DNA of 64,000 nucleotides from Sphingomonas sp. BAUL-RG-20F-R05-02 (GCF_022662305.1 NZ_JAKNQH010000001.1:558001-622000), one strand, 5' to 3'; shown: positions 9,688-19,346, numbered from the stretch's first letter. Notes: generated by a model not told the origin, from the letters alone. Numbers and translations are program-made.

Positions 9688-10473
9688 ATGAGCAAGGGTT
9701 TTGCAATCATCACCGGTGCCTCTACCGGCATCGGCTTCGAGCTTGCCCACCGTGCGGCGGAAAACGGCTATGACATCCTCGTTGTTGCCGACGAGTCGCT
9801 GATCGAGGCATCCGCCACCGATTTCGAGCGGCATGGCACGCAGGTCTCCTCGATCGAAGCCGACCTGTCCACGATCGACGGCGTGGATAAACTGCTGGCT
9901 GCAGCGGAGGGCCGCACGATCGACCTGCTGTTCGCCAACGCCGGCATCGGCACCGGTGGTCCGTTCCTCGATCAGGACGTGACGATGTGGCGGCATTCGG
10001 TCGATACCAACATCACTGGGACCGTCTATCTGCTGCAGAAGGTGCTCAAGCAGATGGTCGCGCGTGGCGAAGGCAAGGTGCTGGTGACGGGATCGATTGC
10101 CGGTTATATTCCCGGCGCCTTCAACGCGGTCTACAATGCGACCAAGGCATTCGTGGACAACTTCACCGAGGCGCTTCGCAACGAGATCAAGGAACACGAA
10201 GGCGTTACCATCACCACGTTGATGCCCGGTCCGGTTGAGACCGAGTTCTTCGCGCGCGCGGGTCTGCTCGATACGCAGGTGGGTCAGGACGACAGCAAGT
10301 CCGATCCCGCCAAGGTAGCAACGGATGGATGGAACGCGCTGATGGCCGGCAAGGGGCACATCGTGTCCGGCGTTAGCAACAAGCTGCAAGTCGCGGCTTC
10401 GGGCGTGCTGCCGCAATCGTTCCTTGCCGAACAGCACCGCAAGATGGCCGAGCCCGGCAGCGCGGACTCGTAA
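9688..10473 (+). CDS. SDR-family oxidoreductase
   Basis: 261 residues, classical short-chain dehydrogenase. Cofactor motif TGASTGIG at 9-16, NAG motif in LFANAGIG, catalytic Tyr149 and Lys153 in YNATK. Only 12 bases separate it from the dehydrogenase upstream, with a GGAGAG ribosome site, so it is the third gene of the stress operon. The C-terminal region past residue 200 (KSDPAKVATDGWNALMAGKG) is the usual substrate lid. Substrate unknown. Confidence 0.9.
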   Translation: MSKGFAIITGASTGIGFELAHRAAENGYDILVVADESLIEASATDFERHGTQVSSIEADLSTIDGVDKLLAAAEGRTIDLLFANAGIGTGGPFLDQDVTMWRHSVDTNITGTVYLLQKVLKQMVARGEGKVLVTGSIAGYIPGAFNAVYNATKAFVDNFTEALRNEIKEHEGVTITTLMPGPVETEFFARAGLLDTQVGQDDSKSDPAKVATDGWNALMAGKGHIVSGVSNKLQVAASGVLPQSFLAEQHRKMAEPGSADS

Positions 10474-10529
10474 ACCTAGGTTACTCGCGCGGTGGTTGTG
10501 TCCGCCGCGCGGGTCGCTAAGCAGGCGGC

Positions 10530-11675
10530 ATGTCCGCAAAGATCGATCCGTTTCACGCCATTGCCATCAGCCGCGCGGCGTACCGCCTCGCTGCGGAGGG
10601 CCGATCCGTGATCCACATGGAATTCGGCCAGCCCTCGACCGGCGCGCCTGCCGCTGCGATCGCCGAAGCGCATCTCGTGCTCGACCGCGACGGTCTCGGC
10701 TATTGGGAAAGCGTTCCGCTGAAAGCACGGATCGCCCGCCAATACATCGAGCATTATTCCGTCACCATCGACCCGGAGCAGGTGATCCTGACCTGCGGTG
10801 CATCGCCTGCGCTGGTGCTCGCGCTCTCCTGCCTGTTCGCGCCCGGTGACCGCGTCGCTTTTGCCCGGCCGGGCTATGTCGCATATCGCAACACGGTGAA
10901 GGCGCTGTATCTAGAACCGGTGGAGATTGGCTGCGGCGAGGCGGAGGGCTTCCAGATCACAGCGGCCGCGATCGAAGCGCTCGATCCTGCGCCAAGCGGG
11001 CTGATCCTCGCCAGTCCCGCCAATCCCACCGGTACCATCATCGCGCCGGAAGAATTGTCTGCGATCGTGGCGGTGTGCCGCCGACGCGGCATCCGCATCG
11101 TTTCGGACGAGATCTACCATGGCCTCAGCTACACCGGCCCGGCGCGGTCGGTCTTGCAGGATGAGCCGGACGCGCTGATCGTCAACAGCTTTTCGAAATA
11201 TTTCAGCATGGCGGGGTGGCGGCTCGGCTGGCTGGTGGTGCCGCCCGACCTGATCGATGCGGCGCGGGCACGCATGGGCAATCTGTTCCTCACGCCCCCG
11301 TCGCTTGCCCAACATGCCGGGTTGATCGCGTTCGATTGCCACGAAGAACTCGAAGGGCATATCCGTACCTACGCCGCCAACCGTGCAATGCTGCTCGATG
11401 CGCTGCCCGCGCTCGGCCTGCGGCGGATCGCGCCGCCGGACGGCGCCTTCTACATCTACGCCGATATCGGCCACCTGACGCAGGACAGCATGGCGTTCTG
11501 CATGGAGCTGCTGCTGGATACCGGCGTAGCGACCGCGCCGGGGATCGACTTCGATCCCGTCGACGGCCACCGGTACATGCGGTTCAGCTTCGCGGTCTCC
11601 ACCAACCGGATCGAAGAGGCGCTGCGCCGGATCACGCCGTGGTTCGCCGCACGCGAACCGCTTACAGGTTCTTGA
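10530..11675 (+). CDS. Class I/II PLP-dependent aminotransferase
   Basis: 381 residues with the fold-type I aminotransferase pattern: LTCGASPALVLAL, LASPANPTGTI, DEIYHGLSY, and the PLP lysine Lys223 in SFSKYFSMAGWRLGW. The C-terminal Arg in YMRFSFAVS binds the substrate carboxylate. Specificity (aspartate or another amino acid) is not clear. The last 14 bases overlap the convergent cyclophilin gene. Confidence 0.9.
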   Translation: MSAKIDPFHAIAISRAAYRLAAEGRSVIHMEFGQPSTGAPAAAIAEAHLVLDRDGLGYWESVPLKARIARQYIEHYSVTIDPEQVILTCGASPALVLALSCLFAPGDRVAFARPGYVAYRNTVKALYLEPVEIGCGEAEGFQITAAAIEALDPAPSGLILASPANPTGTIIAPEELSAIVAVCRRRGIRIVSDEIYHGLSYTGPARSVLQDEPDALIVNSFSKYFSMAGWRLGWLVVPPDLIDAARARMGNLFLTPPSLAQHAGLIAFDCHEELEGHIRTYAANRAMLLDALPALGLRRIAPPDGAFYIYADIGHLTQDSMAFCMELLLDTGVATAPGIDFDPVDGHRYMRFSFAVSTNRIEEALRRITPWFAAREPLTGS

Positions 11676-12297
11676 ACATGATCCACACCTTGGGACGTCC
11701 GGTCGGCTTCGGCGTCCCGTCCAGACGCACCGCGTGCACGATCGTAACCGGATGGACCAGCATCTGACCCTTCATCTCCTCGTCCCCGCCAGGTGAGGTC
11801 GGCATCGCCAGCATCCGCTTCACCACGTCCATCCCGCTCGCGACATGCCCGAACACGGCGTACCCAGGCGAGCCGGGCTTCGCGTCGAGATTGGGGCTTG
11901 GCCCCACCAGCAACGAGAAGTTCGCCGAACCAGACGACGGATCGGCATAGCGCGCCATCGAGATCGCACCGCTCACATGGCGCAGCCCGGTTTTGCTGGT
12001 CGGCTCAAGTGGCAGCAAGTCGAGCTTGCGGCGTGCGTCGGTGCCGATGCCGCCTTGCACGAAGCCCAAGTCCGGATGCCCAGCCTTGCGCGAGGCGCGG
12101 TAGAAATCGGTACCGTCCAGCCGCCCGTCATCGACATAGCGCAGAAAATTGGCCGCTGTCTTGGGCGCATGGCGATAGTCGATCGCCAAGGTGATCGGCC
12201 CGGCCGAGGTATCCAGCCGTACCCGCACGATCGGCGGCTCGGCAGGCGCTGCCCCGACGAGCGCCACCGCAGCCAACGCAACACCCAAAACCCGCAA
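11662..12297 (-). CDS. Secreted cyclophilin-type peptidyl-prolyl isomerase
   Basis: 211 residues. A short signal peptide (VLGVALAAVALVGAAPA) implies export to the periplasm. The cyclophilin core shows TAANFLRYVDDG, FYRA, ISMAR, SANFSLLVG and GYAVFGHV, the ordered landmarks of the family, although several catalytic-pocket positions differ from the classical FHR/QGGD pattern. The 3' end overlaps the aminotransferase gene on the other strand by 14 bases. Confidence 0.88.
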   Translation of the reverse strand: MRVLGVALAAVALVGAAPAEPPIVRVRLDTSAGPITLAIDYRHAPKTAANFLRYVDDGRLDGTDFYRASRKAGHPDLGFVQGGIGTDARRKLDLLPLEPTSKTGLRHVSGAISMARYADPSSGSANFSLLVGPSPNLDAKPGSPGYAVFGHVASGMDVVKRMLAMPTSPGGDEEMKGQMLVHPVTIVHAVRLDGTPKPTGRPKVWIMFKNL

Positions 12298-12411
12298 CGA
12301 CCATCTCCAACTGCCAGACCATCGCCCGATGCTGTCGCGCGGGCAACGGTTCTACGCAATCCCCGGCGTTCGGTTGCGCGAATGCCCGCGCGCACCGGTG
12401 TTCTACCCGGA

Positions 12412-14055
12412 TCAGCCGGCGCTGAACTTCACCACGCCGAGCAGCAGCCAGTACAGACCGCCTGACAGCAGCATCGCCGCCGGCAGCGTCATCACCCACG
12501 CCAGCACCATGTTGATGATGGTGCGCGCCTGCAAACCGCTGCCGTTCGCCACGGAGGCACCGGCCACACCGCTCGACAGAATATGCGTCGTGGAAACCGG
12601 CGCGGCGAACAGATCGGCGGTCATGATCGTGAAGGCGGCGACGATCTCGGCCGAGGCGCCCATGCCGTAGGTGAGGTGCGACTTGCCGATCTTCTCGCCG
12701 ACCGTCACCACGATCCGTTTCCAGCCGACCATCGTGCCGAGCCCGAGCGCGACCGCGACGATGATCTTCACCCACACCGGAATGAAGCGCGTGCCCTGCT
12801 CCAGCATCTTCTGATACGCGCCGATCGCCTTCAACTGATCGGGCGAGAAGGTCTTCTCCGAAGCCTTGTCCTTGGTCACCACCTGCGAGATGCCTTGCAG
12901 CAGATACATGTCGTTGCGCAGGTTCGGCGTGGCGGCGGCGGGCACCTTGTCGAGCGAGCCGTAGCTGCTGATCCGCAGACTGACATCGTGCGCCAGCGTC
13001 TCGATCGCGCCGTATGCCGGCGTGGCGATCGGCTTCTTCGTCTCCAGCGCGCGGGTGAGCACCGCGCGCGCTGCCGCGACATTGCCCCCGGGTTGCCCGC
13101 CATGCGCGCGGAACGCAGCGGCGGCGGCGTTAGCGGTGGTGATGAACGCAGGCGTCTGGCTCGCCGGCATGGTGCGATTGAGCGCATAGGCGGTCGGCGC
13201 GCAGCCGATCAGGATCAGCATGATGAGGCCCATGCCCTTCTGCCCGTCGTTGCTGCCGTGGAAGAACGAGACGGCGGTGCACGTCGCGATCAACGTCGCG
13301 CGGATGCCGCGGGGTGGCGGCGCATCGCTCGCCGGTTGCTTGTAGAAGGTCGGGTTGGGCAGCAGGCGCTTCATCACCAGCAGCAGCACCAGCGAGCCGA
13401 CGAACCCGACCAGCGGGCTGAACAGCAAGGCCGACAGCACCTTTTGCGCCTGCCCCCAGTCCACGCCCGACGATCCGTCGCCGCCGTGCAGCAGCTGGTT
13501 GGCGAGGCCGACGCCGAGCACCGAGCCGATCAGCGCATGGCTGGACGAATTGGGCAGGCCGACGAACCACGTCGCTAGATTCCACATCACCGCCGCCAGC
13601 AGCAGCGCGAAGATCATCGCGAACCCCGCGCTCGATCCAACGTGCAGGATGAGATCGACCGGCAGCAACGTCACGATCGCATAGGCGACCGCGCCGCTCG
13701 AACACATCACGCCGAGGAAATTGAAGAAGCCGGACCACAGCACCGCGATCGGCGCCGGCAGAGAGTGGGTATAGATCACGGTCGCGACGGCGTTGGCGGT
13801 ATCATGAAAGCCGTTGACGAACTCGAACCCCAAAGCGATCAGCAGCGCGAGGCCGAGGAACGCGAAGGTCGCCATCGCCATCCCCTCGCCGACCTCGCGC
13901 GTGTCGAACAGGATGCTCCCCCCGGCATAGCCGAGCGCGCCGATCAGCACGCCGAGGAAGACCCAGCGCGCGACCGGATGAAGCGGCCGATCGAGATGCG
14001 GTCCGCTGGCGGGACGTTCGCTCGCCGGGAGCGAGACGGTTGTGGCTGTGTCCAT
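12412..14055 (-). CDS. Inorganic phosphate transporter, Pit family
   Basis: 547 residues, many membrane segments. The N-terminal repeat carries the Pit signature GFHDTANAVATVIYT and the second repeat carries FFHGSNDGQKGMGLI. Between the halves is a hydrophilic insert of roughly 130 residues (around 290-420), as in E. coli PitA. Predicted low-affinity phosphate/proton (or metal-phosphate) symporter of the inner membrane. No DUF47/PhoU-like partner gene lies beside it. Confidence 0.92.
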   Translation of the reverse strand: MDTATTVSLPASERPASGPHLDRPLHPVARWVFLGVLIGALGYAGGSILFDTREVGEGMAMATFAFLGLALLIALGFEFVNGFHDTANAVATVIYTHSLPAPIAVLWSGFFNFLGVMCSSGAVAYAIVTLLPVDLILHVGSSAGFAMIFALLLAAVMWNLATWFVGLPNSSSHALIGSVLGVGLANQLLHGGDGSSGVDWGQAQKVLSALLFSPLVGFVGSLVLLLVMKRLLPNPTFYKQPASDAPPPRGIRATLIATCTAVSFFHGSNDGQKGMGLIMLILIGCAPTAYALNRTMPASQTPAFITTANAAAAAFRAHGGQPGGNVAAARAVLTRALETKKPIATPAYGAIETLAHDVSLRISSYGSLDKVPAAATPNLRNDMYLLQGISQVVTKDKASEKTFSPDQLKAIGAYQKMLEQGTRFIPVWVKIIVAVALGLGTMVGWKRIVVTVGEKIGKSHLTYGMGASAEIVAAFTIMTADLFAAPVSTTHILSSGVAGASVANGSGLQARTIINMVLAWVMTLPAAMLLSGGLYWLLLGVVKFSAG

Positions 14056-14215
14056 GGCGGTGCGCGTGGGCTGCTTGTGTTACCATGTGATGACAATCGC
14101 GGCAGTGTGAGGCCCGCACCTGCCCATGACGAGCGAACGCTACCGGCCGATCCCCGCCAAGCCGCGCGCGCATCAACGATTGCCCTTCGCGCCCGCGTTC
14201 CCTACCTGTTCACGG

Positions 14216-16528
14216 ATGAGTCTCCCCGTCACAAATTCCGCCGAACCGTCCTACATCACCGGCCTCAACGCGCCGCAGCGTGACGCCGTGCTCACCACCG
14301 AAGGCCCGGTGTTGGTGCTCGCCGGCGCCGGCACCGGCAAGACCGCAGCGCTGACCGCGCGGCTCGGCCACCTGCTCGCCACCAAGCGCGCGTGGCCGGG
14401 CGAGATCCTTTCGGTCACCTTCACCAACAAGGCCGCGCGCGAGATGCGGGAACGCGTCGGCCGGCTGGTCGGCGATGTGGTGGAGGGGATGCCGTGGCTC
14501 GGCACGTTTCACGCGATCGGCGCGAAGATGCTGCGCCGCCATGCCGAGCTGGTCGGGCTGCATTCGAACTTCACGATCCTCGATACCGACGATCAGTTGC
14601 GGCTGTTGAAACAGCTCGTGATCGCTGCCGACATCGACGAGAAGCGCTTCCCCGCACGCAGCCTCGCCGGGCTGATTGACGAGTGGAAGAACAAGGGGCT
14701 GGTGCCCGCCGACATCGACGCGGGCGAAAGCGAGCGCTACGCCAACGGGCGCGGCGGCGAGCTGTACCAGCAGTACCAGACCCGGCTCGCCGCGCTGAAC
14801 GCGTGCGATTTCGGCGATCTGCTGCTCCACATGCTCACCATTCTCAAGCAGAACCGCGAGGTACTGGCCGACTACCAGCGCCGCTTCAAATACATCATGG
14901 TGGACGAGTATCAGGACACCAACAGCGTCCAGTATCTCTGGCTCCGCCTGCTCGCGCAGGAGCGCAAGAACATCTGCTGCGTCGGCGACGACGATCAGTC
15001 GATCTATTCGTGGCGCGGCGCGCAAGTCGAGAACATCCTCAAGTTCGAGAAGGACTTTCCCGGCGCGAAGGTGATCCGGCTCGAACAGAATTACCGTTCC
15101 ACCCCGCACATCCTCGCCGCCGCATCCGGCGTGATCGCCAACAACAGCGGCCGGCTCGGTAAGACGCTGTGGACCGACGAGCCGGACGGCGACAAGGTGA
15201 AGGTATTCGGCGTGTGGGACGGCCCGGAGGAGGCCCGCCGCGTCGGTGAGGAGATCGAGGCGGCGCAGCGGGGCGGCCAGTCGCTCGACCGCATCGCCAT
15301 CCTGGTCCGCGCCCAGCACCAGACCCGCGAGTTCGAGGATCGCTTCATCGCGATCGGCATGAACTACCGCATCATCGGCGGTTTCCGCTTCTACGAACGC
15401 GCCGAAATCCGTGATGCGCTCGCCTATCTGCGCGTCGTCAACCAGCCTGCCGACGATCTCGCCTTCGAACGCATCGTCAACGTGCCCAAGCGTGGCCTCG
15501 GCGACAAGGCGGTGCAGAAGCTGCACATGCTCGCCCGCGCCGAACGCATTCCGTTGAGTACGGCGGCGGCGCGCATCCTCGATACCGACGAACTGACCGG
15601 CGCGGCGCGCAAGTCGCTCGGCAATTTCGTGATCGACATGGCGCGCTGGCGCAAGATGGCGGGCGAACTGCCCCACGCCGAACTCGCCCGTCAGATCCTC
15701 GACGAAAGCGGCTATACCGGTGCGCTTCAGGTCGAGAAGTCGGTCGAGGCAGCGGGGCGGCTCGAGAACCTCACCGAACTGGTCCGCGCGATGGAGGAAT
15801 ATGACAGCCTCGGCGCATTCCTCGAACATGTCAGCCTCGTCATGGATAACGAGGCGCAAGCCGACGAGGCCAAGGTGACGATCATGACGATCCACGCCGC
15901 CAAGGGGCTCGAATACGAGACCGTGTTCCTGGTCGGCTGGGAGGAAGGCCTGTTCCCATCACAACGCGCGATCGACGAGGGCGGCAACGCGAGCCTCGAG
16001 GAAGAACGCCGCCTCGCCTATGTCGCGATCACGCGCGCGCGGCGCAAAGCGGTGATCCTCCACGCCGCGAACCGCCGCATCTACGGCCAGTGGACGTCGA
16101 GCATCCCCAGTCGCTTCGTCGCAGAACTGCCCGCCGCGCATATCGAATCCGAAAACAGCATGTCGGGCGGCGAAAGCCTGTGGCGCGCCAACTGGTCGGA
16201 ACGCGCCGACCCGTTCGCCGATGTCGCGCGCGGCACCGGGCGCGGCCCCGGATGGCAGCGCGCGGCAGGCGTGCAGAACACCGTGCGTGATGGCGGCAGC
16301 TTCACCACCCGCACCTTCTCCCGCGAACCCTCCCGCGTGATCGAGGCGAAGGCCAGCGCGGTCAGCCTTGGCAACAAGGGGCGCGGCGACCTGGAGGTCG
16401 GGCAGCGCGTGTTCCACCAGAAGTTCGGCTACGGCGCGATCGCGCTGATCGAAGGCAACAAGCTCGAGATCGATTTCGAGGAGGCCGGCCGCAAGCGCGT
16501 GATCGATACGTTCGTGACTATGGGGTGA
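14216..16528 (+). CDS. UvrD/PcrA-type DNA helicase
   Basis: 770 residues, superfamily 1 3'-5' helicase. Motif I AGAGTGKTA lies near residue 40, motif II is VDEYQDTN, motif III is DDDQSIYSWRGA, motif V is TIMTIHAAKGLEYE, and motif VI is RRLAYVAITRARR. The last ~50 residues (VGQRVFHQKFGYGAI) form the Tudor-like tail seen in UvrD/PcrA, which binds RNA polymerase in the studied proteins. An earlier in-frame ATG at 14126 would add 30 Arg/Pro-rich residues unlike the family, so 14216 is preferred; neither start has a strong ribosome site. The 3' end overlaps the PAP2 gene by 11 bases. Confidence 0.92.
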   Translation: MSLPVTNSAEPSYITGLNAPQRDAVLTTEGPVLVLAGAGTGKTAALTARLGHLLATKRAWPGEILSVTFTNKAAREMRERVGRLVGDVVEGMPWLGTFHAIGAKMLRRHAELVGLHSNFTILDTDDQLRLLKQLVIAADIDEKRFPARSLAGLIDEWKNKGLVPADIDAGESERYANGRGGELYQQYQTRLAALNACDFGDLLLHMLTILKQNREVLADYQRRFKYIMVDEYQDTNSVQYLWLRLLAQERKNICCVGDDDQSIYSWRGAQVENILKFEKDFPGAKVIRLEQNYRSTPHILAAASGVIANNSGRLGKTLWTDEPDGDKVKVFGVWDGPEEARRVGEEIEAAQRGGQSLDRIAILVRAQHQTREFEDRFIAIGMNYRIIGGFRFYERAEIRDALAYLRVVNQPADDLAFERIVNVPKRGLGDKAVQKLHMLARAERIPLSTAAARILDTDELTGAARKSLGNFVIDMARWRKMAGELPHAELARQILDESGYTGALQVEKSVEAAGRLENLTELVRAMEEYDSLGAFLEHVSLVMDNEAQADEAKVTIMTIHAAKGLEYETVFLVGWEEGLFPSQRAIDEGGNASLEEERRLAYVAITRARRKAVILHAANRRIYGQWTSSIPSRFVAELPAAHIESENSMSGGESLWRANWSERADPFADVARGTGRGPGWQRAAGVQNTVRDGGSFTTRTFSREPSRVIEAKASAVSLGNKGRGDLEVGQRVFHQKFGYGAIALIEGNKLEIDFEEAGRKRVIDTFVTMG

Positions 16529-17231
16529 TCCGCACCTTCGCTCGCAGCCGCCGGTTCACCCAGAACACAGCGATCGCCCAAACCGTGCCGAAACACCAGC
16601 CGGCCACCACGTCGCTCGGCCAGTGCACGCCGAGGTATACCCGGCTGCACCCGATCAGCACCACCACCCCGCTGAAGAACGCGACGATCGCCGAGCGCGC
16701 CGCGCGGCGGCGCACTAGCCCGGCGAGCATCAGCGCAATCGTCAGATAGGTGGCGGCGGAGATCAATGCGTGGCCGCTCGGGAAACTGGCGTTGTCCACC
16801 CATACGAGGTGCGGCACCAGCGCCGGGCGCGGGCGGTGGATAATGTCCTTCAACCCGGTCGAGATCAATGAGGCGCCGACCAGTGACGCCGCGACCCACG
16901 CCGCTTCGGCCCGGCGTCGCAGCATCACCAGCGCGGCGATGCCCGACCCGCCGAACAGCCACATCAACGTGAAGCCGCCCAACGCCGAGATATCGATCGC
17001 CGATTGACGCAGCCACACCGGCCCGATCGGCACGTCGAGGTGGCCGGGCACGCGCAGTGCGAGCAGGATCGGCGCGTCGAAGCCGAAGCTTCGGCCCGTC
17101 ACCAGCACCGCCGCGATATGCGCGCCGAGCAGCGCCACCGAGCCCGCGAACAATACCACCAACGGCCACAGCCACGCTATCGCACGCGGCACGCCAGACC
17201 TGTCGCCGTCGACTTCATTCGGGTTCGTCAT
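16518..17231 (-). CDS. PAP2-family membrane phosphatase
   Basis: 237 residues with about six membrane segments. All three PAP2 motifs are present: KDIIHRPRP, PSGHA and SRVYLGVHWPSD, including the catalytic histidines. Likely an undecaprenyl-pyrophosphate or lipid phosphatase acting at the periplasmic face; substrate not determined. It converges with and overlaps the helicase gene by 11 bases. Confidence 0.9.
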   Translation of the reverse strand: MTNPNEVDGDRSGVPRAIAWLWPLVVLFAGSVALLGAHIAAVLVTGRSFGFDAPILLALRVPGHLDVPIGPVWLRQSAIDISALGGFTLMWLFGGSGIAALVMLRRRAEAAWVAASLVGASLISTGLKDIIHRPRPALVPHLVWVDNASFPSGHALISAATYLTIALMLAGLVRRRAARSAIVAFFSGVVVLIGCSRVYLGVHWPSDVVAGWCFGTVWAIAVFWVNRRLRAKVRITP

Positions 17232-17543
17232 CGTGCCCGCTTGCCACCCGGCGCCAGGTTCGGCCAGCCCTCACCGTAAAAACTGCCGACCATACGGGGA
17301 AGGATGAACTCACGCCCCTGGCACGCGCTCTGAACCCTGCCCTGCTGCGCCGGAGACAAGCCCGTGATACCGCTCGATCCGTCGCCGCGATCACGGCAGT
17401 GTCTGCAATCTGAAGAGATCGGAACTGCATCTACCCTGCAGCGCGCACCGGACGGGAAGGCATACGTCGCTACGCGCTCCGGTCTTCCGCGCGGACGTCA
17501 GATCGGCGCGCTAGTCTTCGGGGCAAACCGCAAACTTGGGGTA
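17232..17543. other. Intergenic stretch, nothing supported
   Basis: About 310 bases between the PAP2 start and the next minus-strand stop. Open frames here are Arg-rich and lack ribosome sites. GGAAC at 17420 has no -10 partner at the EcfG distance. I see no hairpin with a T run. Confidence 0.4.
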
Positions 17544-17864
17544 TCAGCCCAGCTCGACCGTCATCAGTACGGAGTCGCCGTATTTCGGGTCGCTCGGCGA
17601 AAACAGCGGGTTCGCCTTGAAAGCGCGTGGCGTCAGTCTCAGCGCGGTCAGCCCGGCAAGTTTGAAGGTCCCGAGCTTCAGCTCCTTTGGCGGCCGACCG
17701 TCACGCTCCAGCACGACCCCGTCGATAAACAGGTCACCATGACGGGTGTAGATCACGTGCGGCGCGAGTGTCACCTCAGTGCGGTTATAGGTCGCGGAGA
17801 GACAGCGCTGGCGCACGATGCCTTCAAAAACAATGGGGACGTCGCCTGCGGGAGAGTTGTTCAC
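17544..17864 (-). CDS. Conserved hypothetical protein, possibly WYL-like
   Basis: 106 residues starting at GTG. Composition is that of a compact beta-rich soluble protein (PIVFEGIVRQRCLSATYNRT, HVIYTRHGDLFIDGVVLERDG). The order 'tyrosine-rich ligand strand, then YTRHGDLFIDG' is reminiscent of WYL ligand-binding domains without a DNA-binding part, but this is an impression only. Single gene, divergent from the cupin gene. Confidence 0.6.
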   Translation of the reverse strand: MNNSPAGDVPIVFEGIVRQRCLSATYNRTEVTLAPHVIYTRHGDLFIDGVVLERDGRPPKELKLGTFKLAGLTALRLTPRAFKANPLFSPSDPKYGDSVLMTVELG

Positions 17865-18062
17865 GGCATTTTCTTCGATGTAGGATTGGCCGCGCCCTTA
17901 GCGCGAAGTTCCGCGATGCAGCAAGTGTCGATGGCGCACGAGTCAGCCATCGGCGTGCGCCTGACGCAATCGCAAAGCGCGTATCGCAAGACGTTGGACA
18001 ATGTGTCTGCCGGCCCATATCGCCGGTTTCTCGCCTCACGTTCCTTAAGCAACGGACCGTCC

Positions 18063-18449
18063 ATGCCGCACCCGCTCGTCGCCAAACTCGGTCTCGCGCC
18101 CCACCCGGAGGGCGGCTGGTATCGTGAAACGATGCGCCTGCCCGCACCGGCCGGCGGCCGAGCGTTGACGACGGCCATATTGTTCCTGCTCGACACCGGC
18201 GAGCGGTCGCACTGGCACCGGATCGACGCTGCCGAGCTGTGGCTCTGGCATAGCGGATCACCGCTCGCGCTGCTGATCGATGACCGTGAAATACTTCTCG
18301 ACGGTGAAACCCCGCAGGGGCTGGTGCCACCCCAGGCATGGCAATCCGCGGAGGCGCGACATGGCTGGGCGTTGGTGAGTTGCGTGGTAACGCCAGGTTT
18401 CGACTTCGCCGGCTTCGAATTGGCCGCGCCCGGCTGGTCACCGCGATGA
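18063..18449 (+). CDS. Cupin-domain protein (DUF985-like)
   Basis: 128 residues. HPEGGWYRET at the N-terminus, then FLLDTGERSHWHRIDAAELWLWHSG and LEL/VTPGFDFAGFEL at the end match the DUF985 cupin family. The His residues of SHWHRI and the Glu of AELW sit where cupins hold metal. The ATG is chosen because the family starts just before this motif; longer in-frame starts give unrelated sequence. It ends ATGA, coupled to the cytochrome gene. Confidence 0.82.
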   Translation: MPHPLVAKLGLAPHPEGGWYRETMRLPAPAGGRALTTAILFLLDTGERSHWHRIDAAELWLWHSGSPLALLIDDREILLDGETPQGLVPPQAWQSAEARHGWALVSCVVTPGFDFAGFELAAPGWSPR

Positions 18450-18916
18450 GAGCCATGGCAACCCTGTTCGGCCTGATCGCCTTGGCCGGATGCGGACCGC
18501 GTGTCGAACATGACCCGCGTCTCGCCAACGCCCCATTGCCCGAACGGTTGGCGGCGGCGGACCCCCGCGCTGGCAGCGCGATCTTCGCGCAATGCGCTGC
18601 TTGCCACAGCATCGCACAGGGCGCGGGCGATCGGGCCGGACCTAACCTGTATGCCGTCCCCGGTCGCGCGATCGCGCAGGGTAGCCCGAACTTCAACTAC
18701 AGCGCTGCGCTGCGTTCGGTCGGTGGCGTCTGGACGTTCGATCGGCTCGACGCATGGCTGACCAGTCCAGCCCATTTCGCGCCCGGCACCAACATGATGT
18801 TCGTAGGCCTGCATGACGGAATGGACCGTGCCGACGTGATCCGCTTCCTCAACGACAACGGGTCGAAGCTACCACTGCCGCCGGTGGTCAGCCAGCGCAC
18901 CCGACCAGACCGGTGA
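18446..18916 (+). CDS. Lipoprotein class I cytochrome c
   Basis: 156 residues. A lipoprotein signal (FGLIALAGC, Cys16) predicts attachment to a membrane on the periplasmic side. The heme site is CAACH (Cys50, Cys53, His54), and the probable distal heme ligand is a methionine in GTNMMFVGL. Size and spacing match soluble c550/c552-type electron carriers. The start is translationally coupled to the cupin gene (ATGA). Partner enzyme not identifiable. Confidence 0.88.
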   Translation: MRAMATLFGLIALAGCGPRVEHDPRLANAPLPERLAAADPRAGSAIFAQCAACHSIAQGAGDRAGPNLYAVPGRAIAQGSPNFNYSAALRSVGGVWTFDRLDAWLTSPAHFAPGTNMMFVGLHDGMDRADVIRFLNDNGSKLPLPPVVSQRTRPDR

Positions 18917-19346
18917 CGGGAAGCACTAGGCCGTCTTTGCCGTCGCGGTCGAGGCGTAGCGATCCATCGGAGACGACCCCGCCCTTTACCAGATCGCCGC
19001 GCGTTTCGATGGTGAGGTCGAGCGTGGCGCGCGTACCGGCGACCGCATACTGCGCAGACTGGCTCAGCCCGAAGGCGCTGGCGCCGCTTTGACTGACGCG
19101 CGGCAAGTCGACGATCGCGCCGTCCAGCGCGATCCGCAGCCGGCGATCGTCGGCCGAAACCATCGCCACCAATGTGCGGGTCTGCGTCGCACTCCATAGA
19201 TAGGCCGCGCACCCGGTCGCGGGCAGTGACTGGCGCGGCAGTGCGCCGATCGGCAGGCCGTCGATCTGCGCAGGCGGTGGCGGGGGTGGCGCGGGCTTGA
19301 TCACGTCGCGCGGCATGGCGACGGCCAACAGAAGCAGGAGCATCAT
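18888..19346 (-). CDS. Hypothetical exported protein
   Basis: 152 residues, beginning with a hydrophobic leader (MMLLLLLAVAMP) followed by a proline run (PAPPPPPPAQ) and a beta-rich domain ending GLVGCAG. The ATG at 19346 overlaps the stop of the prepilin peptidase gene (ATGA), so it is its downstream partner. The last 29 bases overlap the cytochrome gene on the other strand. No family recognised; it may be a pilus- or secretion-related accessory because of its position. Confidence 0.7.
   Translation of the reverse strand: MMLLLLLAVAMPRDVIKPAPPPPPPAQIDGLPIGALPRQSLPATGCAAYLWSATQTRTLVAMVSADDRRLRIALDGAIVDLPRVSQSGASAFGLSQSAQYAVAGTRATLDLTIETRGDLVKGGVVSDGSLRLDRDGKDGLVLPVTGLVGCAG

Noticed and set aside
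14210..15895. 561-codon open frame antisense to the helicase gene
   Set aside because: Shadow frame of a clearly coding GC-rich gene; no motifs.
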